A DNA stretch of 56,786 nt from an uncultured Collinsella sp. (GTDB lineage Bacteria; Actinomycetota; Coriobacteriia; Coriobacteriales; Coriobacteriaceae), in the NCBI GenBank assembly GCA_900541675.1, contig UQKU01000010.1, positions 1 through 56,786 on the forward strand, written 5' to 3'. The notes beneath the pieces were generated by a model. That model saw only the letters and a program-made list of their open reading frames with translations. It had not been told where the DNA came from and did no database searches. A program made the position numbers and the translations under genes. Shown here in pieces: positions 44,275 through 51,932 of the stretch. Position 1 is the first letter of the stretch. The number at the start of each line of letters is the position of its first letter.

Positions 44275-44308
44275 GCCGCCGAGGTGCAGTGTGCCTCGGC
44301 GGCTTTTT
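44275..44308 (+). terminator. Terminator of the M18 aminopeptidase gene
   Basis: Perfect 10-bp stem GCCGCCGAGG/CCTCGGCGGC with nine-base loop, followed by TTTTT. Confidence 0.9.
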
Positions 44309-44349
44309 GTGTACAGAGTACGGCTAATGCTTATAAATGCTATACATGC

Positions 44350-44380
44350 TTTACGTATCTACCATAGAGTTTTATGATAG
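44350..44380 (+). promoter_or_regulatory. Promoter and operator of the toxin-antitoxin operon
   Basis: TTTACG (44350-44355), 17 bases, TATGAT (44373-44378). The inverted repeat CTACCATA/TATGATAG (44359-44366, 44373-44380) covers the -10, as expected for autorepression by an RHH antitoxin. Confidence 0.6.
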
Positions 44381-44403
44381 TTTTGAAGTATTAAGGAGGG
44401 GTC

Positions 44404-44784
44404 ATGACCACAACAGCCGCTCAGATCAACGTGCGTCTCGATGCCGATCTTAAAAGGAGTGGGGACGCCGCTCTCTCCAGGGCCGGTATGACGCCGAGCC
44501 AAGCGGTGCGTGCGCTCTGGCAACTTGCGGCATCTCTGGCTGATCGGCCCGGCGCGCTCGAGGATATCCTGCTGCCCAGTCGTGCCCGGGCGGAACAGCG
44601 CGAGCGCGAAAAGGCCGCCAAACGTAAGCTCGAGCTCATGGATCAGGGGTCGAAGCTGTTCGCTGCCGCTTGCCGTGAGTCGGGAATCGATATGGTCAGG
44701 GCTCAGCCATCGGACGACGAAGAGCTCAAACGGAATGCCTATGCGGATCGCTATGGCGAGGAGATGAGCTGGCTCTATGAGTGA
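44404..44784 (+). CDS. RelB/DinJ-family antitoxin
   Basis: 126 residues. The N-terminal ribbon-helix-helix (QINVRLDADLKRSGDAALSR then MTPSQAVRALWQLAA, about 7-45) is that of RelB/DinJ proteins. The C-terminal part is charged (RAEQREREKAAKRKLEL) and should wrap the toxin. AAGGAGG precedes the ATG. The gene overlaps the PIN toxin gene by eight bases. DinJ-type antitoxins normally pair with YafQ/RelE toxins; here the partner is a PIN nuclease. Confidence 0.9.
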   Translation: MTTTAAQINVRLDADLKRSGDAALSRAGMTPSQAVRALWQLAASLADRPGALEDILLPSRARAEQREREKAAKRKLELMDQGSKLFAAACRESGIDMVRAQPSDDEELKRNAYADRYGEEMSWLYE

Positions 44785-45259
44785 GGCTCCAAGGCGTATC
44801 TTGGTTGACACCAACGTGTGGCTCGATTACTTCATTCCCTCACGACGTGGTCGTTCGGTGGCGATTGAGTTTTTACGCGATGCATGCACGGCGCAGGTGG
44901 ATTTGCTGTATGCGGCGACATCGTCCAAAGATCTGTTCTATTTGATTTCAAGCGAACATAAGGCATGGTATCGGCGCGAGCATGGCTCACTATCCCAAGA
45001 TGCCGCCGTGGCGGCGACATCACTTGCATGGGATTGCCTCGACGTGTTGTCGCAACTTGCTACGCCCGTGCCCTGCGACCTGAGCGACATGTGGATGGCG
45101 AGTAAGCAGCGTAAGCTCCATAGCGATTACGAAGACGATTTAATCATCGCGGCAGCGATGCGCTCCCAAGCAGATTTACTGGTCACCAACGATGTCAAAC
45201 TCTGTTCACACGCGCCTGTCGCAGCAATGAGCGTAGAAGACGCAAAAGCAACGCTCTAA
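44777..45259 (+). CDS. PIN-domain toxin (VapC-like RNase)
   Basis: 160 residues. PIN metal-site acidic residues appear in RILVDTNVWLDYF (Asp about 10), near the middle (Glu in SSEHK or Asp in AWDCLD), and in HSDYEDDLIIAAA and LLVTND near the C-terminus. VapC-like proteins cleave specific RNAs, often initiator tRNA or rRNA loops. Translation is coupled to the antitoxin by an eight-base overlap. The protein is somewhat longer than typical VapC (about 130). Confidence 0.9.
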   Translation: MSEAPRRILVDTNVWLDYFIPSRRGRSVAIEFLRDACTAQVDLLYAATSSKDLFYLISSEHKAWYRREHGSLSQDAAVAATSLAWDCLDVLSQLATPVPCDLSDMWMASKQRKLHSDYEDDLIIAAAMRSQADLLVTNDVKLCSHAPVAAMSVEDAKATL

Positions 45260-45332
45260 CAATTTGAAGACCCCACAGGTTGAGCAAAAGTCAGCGAGAG
45301 TCTGCCGTTTGAGCTAAGGTGCCGTGAAATGA

Positions 45333-45361
45333 AAAGGCGCTGACCTTCTGGTCGCGCCTTT
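45333..45361. terminator. Bidirectional terminator after the toxin gene
   Basis: AAAGGCGC-TGACC / GGTC-GCGCCTTT with loop TTCT, A-rich on the left and T-containing on the right, between convergent toxin and dehydrogenase genes. An outer pair AGTCTGCCGTT/AACGGCAGATT encloses it. Confidence 0.6.
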
Positions 45362-45384
45362 GAAATTGAACGGCAGATTGGCCA

Positions 45385-45487
45385 AACGGCGGGCTCGCAG
45401 CGTCGACCGGTCCGCCGTTCGTTAGAACGGCGGAACCCATGGGGCTCGCAGCGTCGAGGGGTTCCGGCGTTTGGTAAAACGCCGGAA
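45385..45487 (-). repeat. Tandem stem-loops sharing an identical loop
   Basis: GGGCTCGCAGCGTCGA occurs at 45391-45406 and 45442-45457. The first copy is enclosed by AACGGCGG/CCGCCGTT (45385-45419), the second by GGAACCC/GGGTTCC (45432-45465). The right arms can instead pair with the next block: CCGCCGTTC/GAACGGCGG (45412-45433) and TTCCGGCGTTT/AAAACGCCGGAA (45462-45487). Directly 3' of the dehydrogenase gene on the minus strand. Confidence 0.65.
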
Positions 45488-45491
45488 CAAT

Positions 45492-46427
45492 CTAATGCTC
45501 GATCCAGCAGCGCAGGGTCTCGCCGGCCTGCAGGTGACGCAGATTCTCCGCGGCAATGTCGACGACGTTGTTGAGGGTGGCGGCTAGATGGAACCAGCCA
45601 GAGACGTGCGGTGTGATGAGCATGTTGGGCGCATCCCACAGCGGGCTTGTCGCGGGCAGGGGCTCGGGGTCGGTGACGTCGACCGCGGCGCCGGCGAGAT
45701 GTCCCGACTCCAAGGCGGCGACCAAGTCGTCGGCGACCACAAGGTCGCCGCGGCCGCCGTTGGCAAAGAAGGCGCCCGGCTTCATCGCGGCGAAGAACTC
45801 GGCGTTCGCCAGGCCGCGGGTCTCGGGTGTGCTTGGCATAAAGGATGCGACGATGTCGGCCTCCGCCAAGCGCTCAGGTAGGGCGTCCATGCCGTCCATG
45901 TCCTCAAACACAATGGGGTAGACGAGCGGATGGTGCTTGATGCCGCGGACGTGCGCACCCATGCTGCGGCAGAGCGTGGCAAAGTGGCCGCCAATGTCGC
46001 CCGCGCCCAGCACCAGCACGTTGGCATTTTTGAGCGAGGTAACCGGCCCCAAATCCTCCCAGCGATGCTCGCGCTGCAAGTCGTGATAGCCGGGCAGGCG
46101 CTTCATCATGGAAAGGACCATGGCAAACATGTGCTCGCTCACGGCCTGACCGTAGGCGCCGATCGAGCAAGACAGCTTAGCTTCAGCCGGCACGGTGCCA
46201 GCGGCCAAGTAATCGTCATAGCCGGCGGTCTGCAATTGCAACAGCTGGAGATGCTTGCATGCGGTAAGCAAAGCAGGGTCTATGTTGCCCAAGATCACGT
46301 CGGCGTTGGCGACCTGCTCACGCGTGATGGCGTCGGAGCTCGTGTAGATAAAGTCCTCGCCCGGAGCGCTCGACTCAAGAATTGCGTGATGGCGGTCATT
46401 GACGGGCAGCAAAACCAGGATGTTCAC
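45492..46427 (-). CDS. D-isomer-specific 2-hydroxyacid dehydrogenase
   Basis: 311 residues. The NAD-binding motif is VLVLGAGDIGGHFATL (about 138-153). The catalytic Arg is expected in NGGRGDLVV, the Glu in DPEPLP and the His in TPHVSGWFH near the C-terminus. Exact substrate (lactate, glycerate, phosphoglycerate or another 2-keto acid) cannot be assigned. GTG at 46427 with GAGAGGA upstream begins NILVLLPVND, the family-like first strand; the in-frame extension to 46541 crosses a repeat element and is rejected. Confidence 0.9.
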   Translation of the reverse strand: MNILVLLPVNDRHHAILESSAPGEDFIYTSSDAITREQVANADVILGNIDPALLTACKHLQLLQLQTAGYDDYLAAGTVPAEAKLSCSIGAYGQAVSEHMFAMVLSMMKRLPGYHDLQREHRWEDLGPVTSLKNANVLVLGAGDIGGHFATLCRSMGAHVRGIKHHPLVYPIVFEDMDGMDALPERLAEADIVASFMPSTPETRGLANAEFFAAMKPGAFFANGGRGDLVVADDLVAALESGHLAGAAVDVTDPEPLPATSPLWDAPNMLITPHVSGWFHLAATLNNVVDIAAENLRHLQAGETLRCWIEH

Positions 46428-46447
46428 AAGCAGTCCTCTCCGCTCAG

Positions 46448-46495
46448 CCTGCAAAAAAGGGACGGGTTTGTTTTGGCAGGTTGTATCAGGCAAAA
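46448..46495 (+). repeat. GGGACAGG hairpin repeat
   Basis: CCTGCAAAAAAGGGACGGG, TTTGTTTTGGCAGG and tail TTGTATCAGGCAAAACG, between map and the dehydrogenase gene. Confidence 0.65.
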
Positions 46496-46509
46496 CGTTC
46501 AAATAAAAC

Positions 46510-46546
46510 GCCGGATGCAAGACGGGCGTGCCCGTCAGCATCCGGC
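46510..46546 (-). terminator. Terminator of map
   Basis: GCCGGATGC/GCATCCGGC with an inner stem GACGGGC/GCCCGTC; TTTTATTTG follows on the minus strand. It ends 10 bases beyond the map stop. Confidence 0.8.
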
Positions 46547-46556
46547 GCTCGTACGG

Positions 46557-47444
46557 CTACCAGCTGAGCAGCTCGTAGCCGTCCTCGGTCACCACGAGCT
46601 GTACCTCGCACTGGGCCGAGTCGCTGCCGTCCTTGGTGCGCACGCACCAGCCGTCACCCTTGCTAATCTTAATGTCGGGCGCCCCGGCGTTGACCATGGG
46701 CTCGATGGTAAAGACCATGCCCGGAGCCATGATGGTGTCCACATCGGGCGCCTCGGTGGTAAAGCCCACAAACGGGTCCTCGTGGAACTCCTTGCCAATG
46801 CCGTGTCCGCCGTACTCGCGCACCACGCTAAAGCCGGCGTCCTCGACCGTCTTTTGCACGGCTTCGGCCATAACGGAGAGCGGCAACCATGGCTTGACGG
46901 CTGCCAAGCCCGCTTCCACGCTGGCGCGGGTGACCTCGACCAGGCGCTGGCGCTCGGCAGAGACCTCACCGATGCAGAACATGCGGCTCGAATCACTAAA
47001 GTAGCCGTCCAGGATCGTGGAGCAGTCGACGTTGATGATGTCGCCCTCGTGCAGCACGTCCGTATCGCAGGGGATACCGTGACAGACCACGTCGTTGATC
47101 GAGGTGCATACGCTCTTGGGGTAGCCCTCGTAGTTGAGGTCGGCCGGCGTGCCGCCGTGCTCGACGGTGTAGTCGTAGATCATCTGGTCGATCTGGTTGG
47201 TGGTCATGCCCGCGGCGATGTGCTCGCCTACGTAATCGAGCACGCCCACGTTGATGGCGGCCGAGCGCTTGATGCCCTCGATATCGGCGGGCGTCTTGTA
47301 GAGCGTGCGGGGCAGAACCTCCCAGCCCTCTTCCCACAAGCGCTCGAGGCGCTCATCAAAGGTGCTATGGCATTTCTTATATTTTTTGCCGCTGCCGCAC
47401 CAGCAAGCATCGTTGCGGCCGGGCACGGGTCCTTTGTCAAACAT
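46557..47444 (-). CDS. Type I methionine aminopeptidase with N-terminal SEC-C zinc motif
   Basis: 295 residues. A SEC-C motif, CWCGSGKKYKKCH (about 14-26), precedes the pita-bread catalytic domain. Metal ligands are in INVDCSTILDGYFSDSSRM (two Asp, about 137-148), the GGHGIGKEFHEDP His and two Glu in FTIEPMV and AQCEVQLV. It removes the initiator Met; the SEC-C finger probably binds the ribosome. The gene stands alone on the minus strand with a terminator. Confidence 0.95.
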   Translation of the reverse strand: MFDKGPVPGRNDACWCGSGKKYKKCHSTFDERLERLWEEGWEVLPRTLYKTPADIEGIKRSAAINVGVLDYVGEHIAAGMTTNQIDQMIYDYTVEHGGTPADLNYEGYPKSVCTSINDVVCHGIPCDTDVLHEGDIINVDCSTILDGYFSDSSRMFCIGEVSAERQRLVEVTRASVEAGLAAVKPWLPLSVMAEAVQKTVEDAGFSVVREYGGHGIGKEFHEDPFVGFTTEAPDVDTIMAPGMVFTIEPMVNAGAPDIKISKGDGWCVRTKDGSDSAQCEVQLVVTEDGYELLSW

Positions 47445-47496
47445 GGCTAACTTCCTTTCATCCGCAGCTAGTATAGCCCACCCACGCGTCTATAAA

Positions 47497-47563
47497 AGTT
47501 GCGGTGATATAGTTCCGATTTAAGCGGTTTAACAGCACAAATAGGAACTATATCACCGCAACT
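47497..47563. repeat. 67-bp palindromic repeat, copy 4
   Basis: Arms AGTTGCGGTGATATAGTTCC and GGAACTATATCACCGCAACT around a variable centre, exactly 67 bp. Confidence 0.85.
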
Positions 47564-47604
47564 GATGGGGCGGGATGGCGGGCACTGGCTGCTGCGTGGT
47601 TTTG

Positions 47605-48381
47605 CTAGTAGCTCACCTGGCAGGGGATGCCGAGGGCGCGCACGCGTGCAGCAATCTTGTCGAGCACCTCGGGCGCCGCTTTAGCAAGGCCGGCGACCGG
47701 TGTTTCGCGCGCCACCGTGTAAATGGTCGCCTCCTGTGGGCGAATGCGCTCGAGCGCCGCGAGCCAAGGGCCGACGTACTCCTCGCCGGTGTTATCGAGA
47801 GACTTGCCCCGGTGCTCGCCGGTCAAAATGATCGTCTGGATAATGACGTGGCCGTTAAAGCTCGCGAACGTTTCGATCTGGTGCTCTACATCGTAGGGGC
47901 CAACGGGCTGGTCGAGCAGCTGGATAAATGCCGGGTCGACCGTATCGAGCTTGAGGATGTTGTCGTCGACCATCATGAGCGCATCGTGTACCTGGGGACG
48001 GTCGGCGCGCGTGCCGTTGGAAAGCACGGCAATCTTGGTGTTTGGGGCCAGCTGGTCGCGAAGCGCGACGGCACCGGCGATGGCCTGCGGAAACTCCGGC
48101 GCGGCGGTGGGTTCGCCGTTGCCGGCAAACGTGATTACATCAGGGAGCTCGCCCTCGGCTGCCATCTCGCGCAGCTTTGCCTCGAGCGCGTCGAGTACCA
48201 CGGCAGCTGTGTTGTACGGCTCGTGGCAGGGGCGCTCGGCGTTGAGACCGTTCTCGCAGTAGATGCAGTCGAACGTGCAGATCTTGCCACTCGCCGGCAT
48301 CATGTTGACACCGAGCGAAAGGCCCAGGCGACGGCTGCGGACGGGCCCAAAGATGGGGCTGGCATTTAAAAACGTAGACAT
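47605..48381 (-). CDS. Radical SAM protein of unknown substrate
   Basis: 258 residues. The cluster motif is CTFDCIYC (about 37-44), with FAGNGEPTAAPEFPQAI (SAM-binding GNGEP, about 89-93) and IAVLSNGTRADRP as in wyosine-synthesis/YfkA-like and organic-radical-activating families. The C-terminal Cys pair of SPASM proteins is absent. AAGGAG precedes the start; ATG 48381 gives the best spacing, with ATG 48387 as alternative. No partner gene adjoins, so function stays open. Confidence 0.88.
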   Translation of the reverse strand: MSTFLNASPIFGPVRSRRLGLSLGVNMMPASGKICTFDCIYCENGLNAERPCHEPYNTAAVVLDALEAKLREMAAEGELPDVITFAGNGEPTAAPEFPQAIAGAVALRDQLAPNTKIAVLSNGTRADRPQVHDALMMVDDNILKLDTVDPAFIQLLDQPVGPYDVEHQIETFASFNGHVIIQTIILTGEHRGKSLDNTGEEYVGPWLAALERIRPQEATIYTVARETPVAGLAKAAPEVLDKIAARVRALGIPCQVSY

Positions 48382-48556
48382 AGGCATATGCTCCTTGGGA
48401 CAGTTGAGCTTAAGCATAGCATCGGCTCCAACGTATGGTCCGGGCTTGTGCTTTGCAGGTTTCGTTTTTTAACTCTGCCTTCGATGCCGCGTCATGAAAG
48501 GTATCGGGTCGGGTACAGTTAATCTGTTAACAAAGCACAAGACGATGGGGCACAAC

Positions 48557-49354
48557 ATGGAATTTACGGTCGAGAATGCGGGCACCACGATCGCCTGCCG
48601 TGAGTATGCCGGCCCGGATGTATCGTCCGATACACCCGCCTTGGTGTGCGTGCACGGTGCGTGCGTCGACGGCGTCTTTTTTGACGGTATCGCCCGCGAG
48701 CTCGCCCGTGACTATCGCGTCATCGCCTACGATCGCCGCGGTTGCGGCGAGAGCGGCGACGCTGCGGACGGACGCTACGACCTCGCCGCCCAGGCCGCCG
48801 ACCTGCAGGCCGTTATCGAGCGTATTGGCGCTCCGACAAACGTGCTCGCGCACAGTGCCGGTACGCTGGTGACGCTGGAGCTTCTCCGTGCAAACCCCAC
48901 CATAATCTCGCGTGCGATCCTGCATGAACCCGCCGTGACGGATGAGGGTGCCGGTCTGGGCGCGGCCCCGGTTTTGCTAGAGATGATCGCCGCGGGAAAG
49001 GTCTCCAGGGCATTACGGGCCTTCCTGGGCGCCATCGGCGATTCGGACCCTGAGGCCCCCAAGTTAACCGAGGCAGAAGCCAAGCATGCCCTGCGCAACG
49101 GCCGCAGTTTCATGGCAAACGAATACGGGATTACTATGACCTGCGTTCCCGATTGGGATAGCGTTCGCGCGTCAAGAACGGTGGCCGCCGTGCTCCTGGG
49201 TGAGCTCTCGATTGGCACGCCCCGCGAGGCGGGCACGAGGGTGGCGGCTGAGCTTTTGGACTGTCCACTCGTAACGGTTCCCGGCGCGCACAACGGCCTG
49301 CGCGATCGCCCGGCAGCGGCTGCCCGGGCCGTCCGTGGCATCCTGGGGCTCTAG
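48557..49354 (+). CDS. Alpha/beta hydrolase
   Basis: 265 residues. Oxyanion-hole block VCVHGACVDGVFFD (about 29-42), nucleophile elbow AHSAG (Ser about 99), then a helical lid and the catalytic His in VPGAHNGLRD near the C-terminus. Esterase or lactonase-like; substrate not readable. ATG 48557 was chosen because the fold starts with EFTVENAGTTIACREY; ATG 48545 and 48494 are in-frame alternatives. Confidence 0.88.
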   Translation: MEFTVENAGTTIACREYAGPDVSSDTPALVCVHGACVDGVFFDGIARELARDYRVIAYDRRGCGESGDAADGRYDLAAQAADLQAVIERIGAPTNVLAHSAGTLVTLELLRANPTIISRAILHEPAVTDEGAGLGAAPVLLEMIAAGKVSRALRAFLGAIGDSDPEAPKLTEAEAKHALRNGRSFMANEYGITMTCVPDWDSVRASRTVAAVLLGELSIGTPREAGTRVAAELLDCPLVTVPGAHNGLRDRPAAAARAVRGILGL

Positions 49355-49565
49355 TGCCCGCAATAGCCAAAGCAGGCTTCATCCGCAAACGTTTCGGCCG
49401 TGTTAACAAATGTGCTCAAAACCTCACGTCTGCGGCTTCAATCGCGCCGTCTGCCAACTCATAAAAATGTAACAGCATTTACGTGCTTACCTGCATCGGC
49501 AAGGTGTTGCCCTTGTAACATTTGGAACCCACCGCTACCATGCGAAACTATCGAAAGGGCCCCAT
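49355..49565. other. Intergenic region upstream of the HD-GYP gene
   Basis: About 210 bases without a gene. CGAAAGGG precedes the next start. TGTAACA recurs twice (near 49470 and 49515), a possible promoter-proximal direct repeat. Confidence 0.3.
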
Positions 49566-51446
49566 ATGCTCAATAATCACGAGGTCAATCTAACCGACGA
49601 GGAGGCTGCCGCCGAGGTCGCCCGTGTCGCGAAGACCTACCCCGTGGTACGTTTGCTGTCGGCCGATCAGATTAAGAGCGAGCCTAACTGCCTGCTCGTC
49701 GGCGATCGCTGCCCTTGTCTGCGCCAGGCAAGTCTTGAGGCCTTGACAGATTCCGATGAGGTGTCGGAGCAACTGCTCAACGATGGCGTTGAGTACCGCG
49801 CCCGCCTGCGCCCCCTGAAGGTAGAGGGCGAGCCTCGCGTCCTGCTGATGGTGCGTCCGATCGATGAGCAAGAGGCTGCAGAAGAGGACCTTGTCTACAC
49901 CGACGTGCTGACGAGTGTGCGCAATCGCCGATATTACGAGGAAAAGCTTCGTGGCGCCCGCATGAATGCCGGCGTTGCGATGATTGACCTTGATGATTTT
50001 AGGGTCTTCAACGATACGTGTGGCCGTCATGCCGGCGACCTTGCGCTCGGTGCTGTGGCGACAGCCATGCGCAGCGGAATCCGTTCGACTGACGAGCTTG
50101 TGCGCTATGGCTGCGACAAGTTTGTGGTTGTCATGCCCAATATTCCCTCCGATGACTTCACCCGTCGCCTGCATCAGGTGTCCGATGCCGTTCGTTCCAC
50201 GATTATTCCGGGCCATGAGTACGTGAGCTTGACGGCATGTGTTGGTGGCGTTCGCATTCATGGTGAGACGGTCGATGAGGGCGTTGGCCGTGCTGTCCAG
50301 TTACTGAGCCGCGCTAAGGCAAAAGCCGGTACGGTCGTGACCGATGCCGATTCCATCGAGGCCTTCCAAAGCGAAAAACCTTCGGTGCTAATTGTCGATG
50401 ACTCCGAGATGAACCGAGCCATTCTCAACGAGATGCTCAAGGACGAGTATTGCATCCTCGAGGCCGATAACGGTCGTGCGGCGCTCGACATGGTCGACCG
50501 CTATAGCGATGAGCTGTCGCTCGTGCTGCTGGATATTGTCATGCCGGGCATAAGCGGCTTTGAAGTGCTGGCCGGTCTGTCGCGCCGATCGGTTAGTGAC
50601 AATCTGCCTGTCATCATGATTTCGAGCGAAGATTCCGATGATATGGTTCTGCGCGCGTACGAGCTGGGCGCCTCAGACTATATCAACCGCCCGTTTGACT
50701 CCCGTGTCGTGCGCCGCCGTGTAAGCAACACCATCCGCCTATATGCCAAACAGCGCCGCCTGACGAACCTGCTGTCCCAGCAGTACAACGAGCGCGTCAA
50801 GAACAGTCGCATGCTCATCGACATCATGGCCGGCGTCATGGAGCTTCGCAACGGCGAGAGCGGCAGGCACGTTACGAACATCGAAAAGCTGACCGAGCTG
50901 CTGCTTGGCTGTCTGGTCCAGCGTAGCGACACCATTTCCCTTGACAATGAGGAGCGCTCCACGATTGCCCTGGCTTCGGCGCTGCACGATATCGGCAAGA
51001 TGTCGATTGACGATGCGATTCTCAACAAACCCGGGCGCCTTACGTCCGAGGAGTTCGAGATTATGAAGACGCATACCACGATCGGCGCCGACATGCTGCT
51101 TGAGCTGGGTAGCCATCACGCCGGCAATGCGCTTATGGAATATGCGTACCAGATTGCGCGTTGGCATCACGAGCGCTGGGACGGCAAGGGTTATCCCGAT
51201 GGCCTTAAGGGCGACGAAATTCCCATTGCCGCACAGGTGGTTTCGGTGGCCGACGTGTACGATGCTCTGACGAGCGTGCGCGTGTACAAGGACGCTATCC
51301 CGCACAAGGAGGCAATTCAGATGATCCTGGACGGTAAGTGCGGCACCTTTAACCCGCTGCTGCTCGATTGTCTGCTCGAGGTGCAAGACCAAATTGCCGA
51401 GACGTTGGCACGCCCCGCTGACGTCGTCGCGTTTCCCACGATTTAG
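49566..51446 (+). CDS. Three-domain signalling protein: degenerate GGDEF, receiver and HD-GYP
   Basis: 626 residues. An N-terminal sensor-like part (1-105) leads to a GGDEF fold (about 110-265) whose signature reads RYGCDKFVV, not GGDEF, so cyclase activity is unlikely. A receiver domain (about 275-395) has LIVDDSEM, the phospho-Asp in LLDIVMPG, and Arg where Lys is usual (YINRPF). The HD-GYP domain (about 410-610) keeps HDIGKM and HHERWDGKGYPDG, so c-di-GMP phosphodiesterase activity is plausible. A small HPt gene follows after 24 bases and probably phosphorylates the receiver. Confidence 0.92.
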   Translation: MLNNHEVNLTDEEAAAEVARVAKTYPVVRLLSADQIKSEPNCLLVGDRCPCLRQASLEALTDSDEVSEQLLNDGVEYRARLRPLKVEGEPRVLLMVRPIDEQEAAEEDLVYTDVLTSVRNRRYYEEKLRGARMNAGVAMIDLDDFRVFNDTCGRHAGDLALGAVATAMRSGIRSTDELVRYGCDKFVVVMPNIPSDDFTRRLHQVSDAVRSTIIPGHEYVSLTACVGGVRIHGETVDEGVGRAVQLLSRAKAKAGTVVTDADSIEAFQSEKPSVLIVDDSEMNRAILNEMLKDEYCILEADNGRAALDMVDRYSDELSLVLLDIVMPGISGFEVLAGLSRRSVSDNLPVIMISSEDSDDMVLRAYELGASDYINRPFDSRVVRRRVSNTIRLYAKQRRLTNLLSQQYNERVKNSRMLIDIMAGVMELRNGESGRHVTNIEKLTELLLGCLVQRSDTISLDNEERSTIALASALHDIGKMSIDDAILNKPGRLTSEEFEIMKTHTTIGADMLLELGSHHAGNALMEYAYQIARWHHERWDGKGYPDGLKGDEIPIAAQVVSVADVYDALTSVRVYKDAIPHKEAIQMILDGKCGTFNPLLLDCLLEVQDQIAETLARPADVVAFPTI

Positions 51447-51470
51447 TTTGACCAAAGGAGTTTTTAATCC

Positions 51471-51827
51471 ATGATTTCCATGCGTGAGGCGTATGAGAAG
51501 ATCGGCGCCAATTATGATGACGCGTGCGCTCGGCTGATGGGCGAGGAAATGCTCGCCCGCTTTGCCCTCAAGTTTTTGGATGACGAGAGCATGGACAAGC
51601 TGGAGGCCGCCATGGCGGCGGGAGACGCCGAAGGTGCGTTTATGGCAGCGCACACGCTCAAGGGCGTGAGCCAGAACCTGGGATTCGATAATCTGTACGA
51701 GCCGGCGGTCGTGGTAACCGAAGCACTGCGTGGTGCCGATGCCGTTGACGGCGCTCGCGAGGGGATGCATGCGCTGCAGCAGCAATATGCGGCTACGATG
51801 TCGGCCCTGCGCGAGGCGGCCGAATAA
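51471..51827 (+). CDS. HPt histidine phosphotransfer protein
   Basis: 118 residues, all helical, with the phospho-acceptor motif AAHTLKGVSQNLGF (His about 63). AAGGAG precedes the ATG. It is cotranscribed with the REC/HD-GYP protein and likely relays phosphate between an unlinked hybrid kinase and that receiver. Confidence 0.9.
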   Translation: MISMREAYEKIGANYDDACARLMGEEMLARFALKFLDDESMDKLEAAMAAGDAEGAFMAAHTLKGVSQNLGFDNLYEPAVVVTEALRGADAVDGAREGMHALQQQYAATMSALREAAE

Positions 51828-51873
51828 GGGCTTGCGAGCCTTGGACTGTGTGCCGGCAGCATATAGGTAATAG

Positions 51874-51908
51874 GGCGCCCCGCCGGACCATGTGGCCGGC
51901 GGGGCGCC
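51874..51908. terminator. Bidirectional terminator
   Basis: Perfect 13-bp stem GGCGCCCCGCCGG/CCGGCGGGGCGCC with nine-base loop, followed by TTTAT on the plus strand; it separates the convergent HPt and amidotransferase genes. Confidence 0.85.
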
Positions 51909-51932
51909 TTTATCTGTTGTGCGGTTGGCGAG

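Noticed and set aside
45930..47450. 506-codon plus-strand frame across the dehydrogenase and map genes
   Set aside because: Crosses two real minus-strand genes and a repeat; no domain features.
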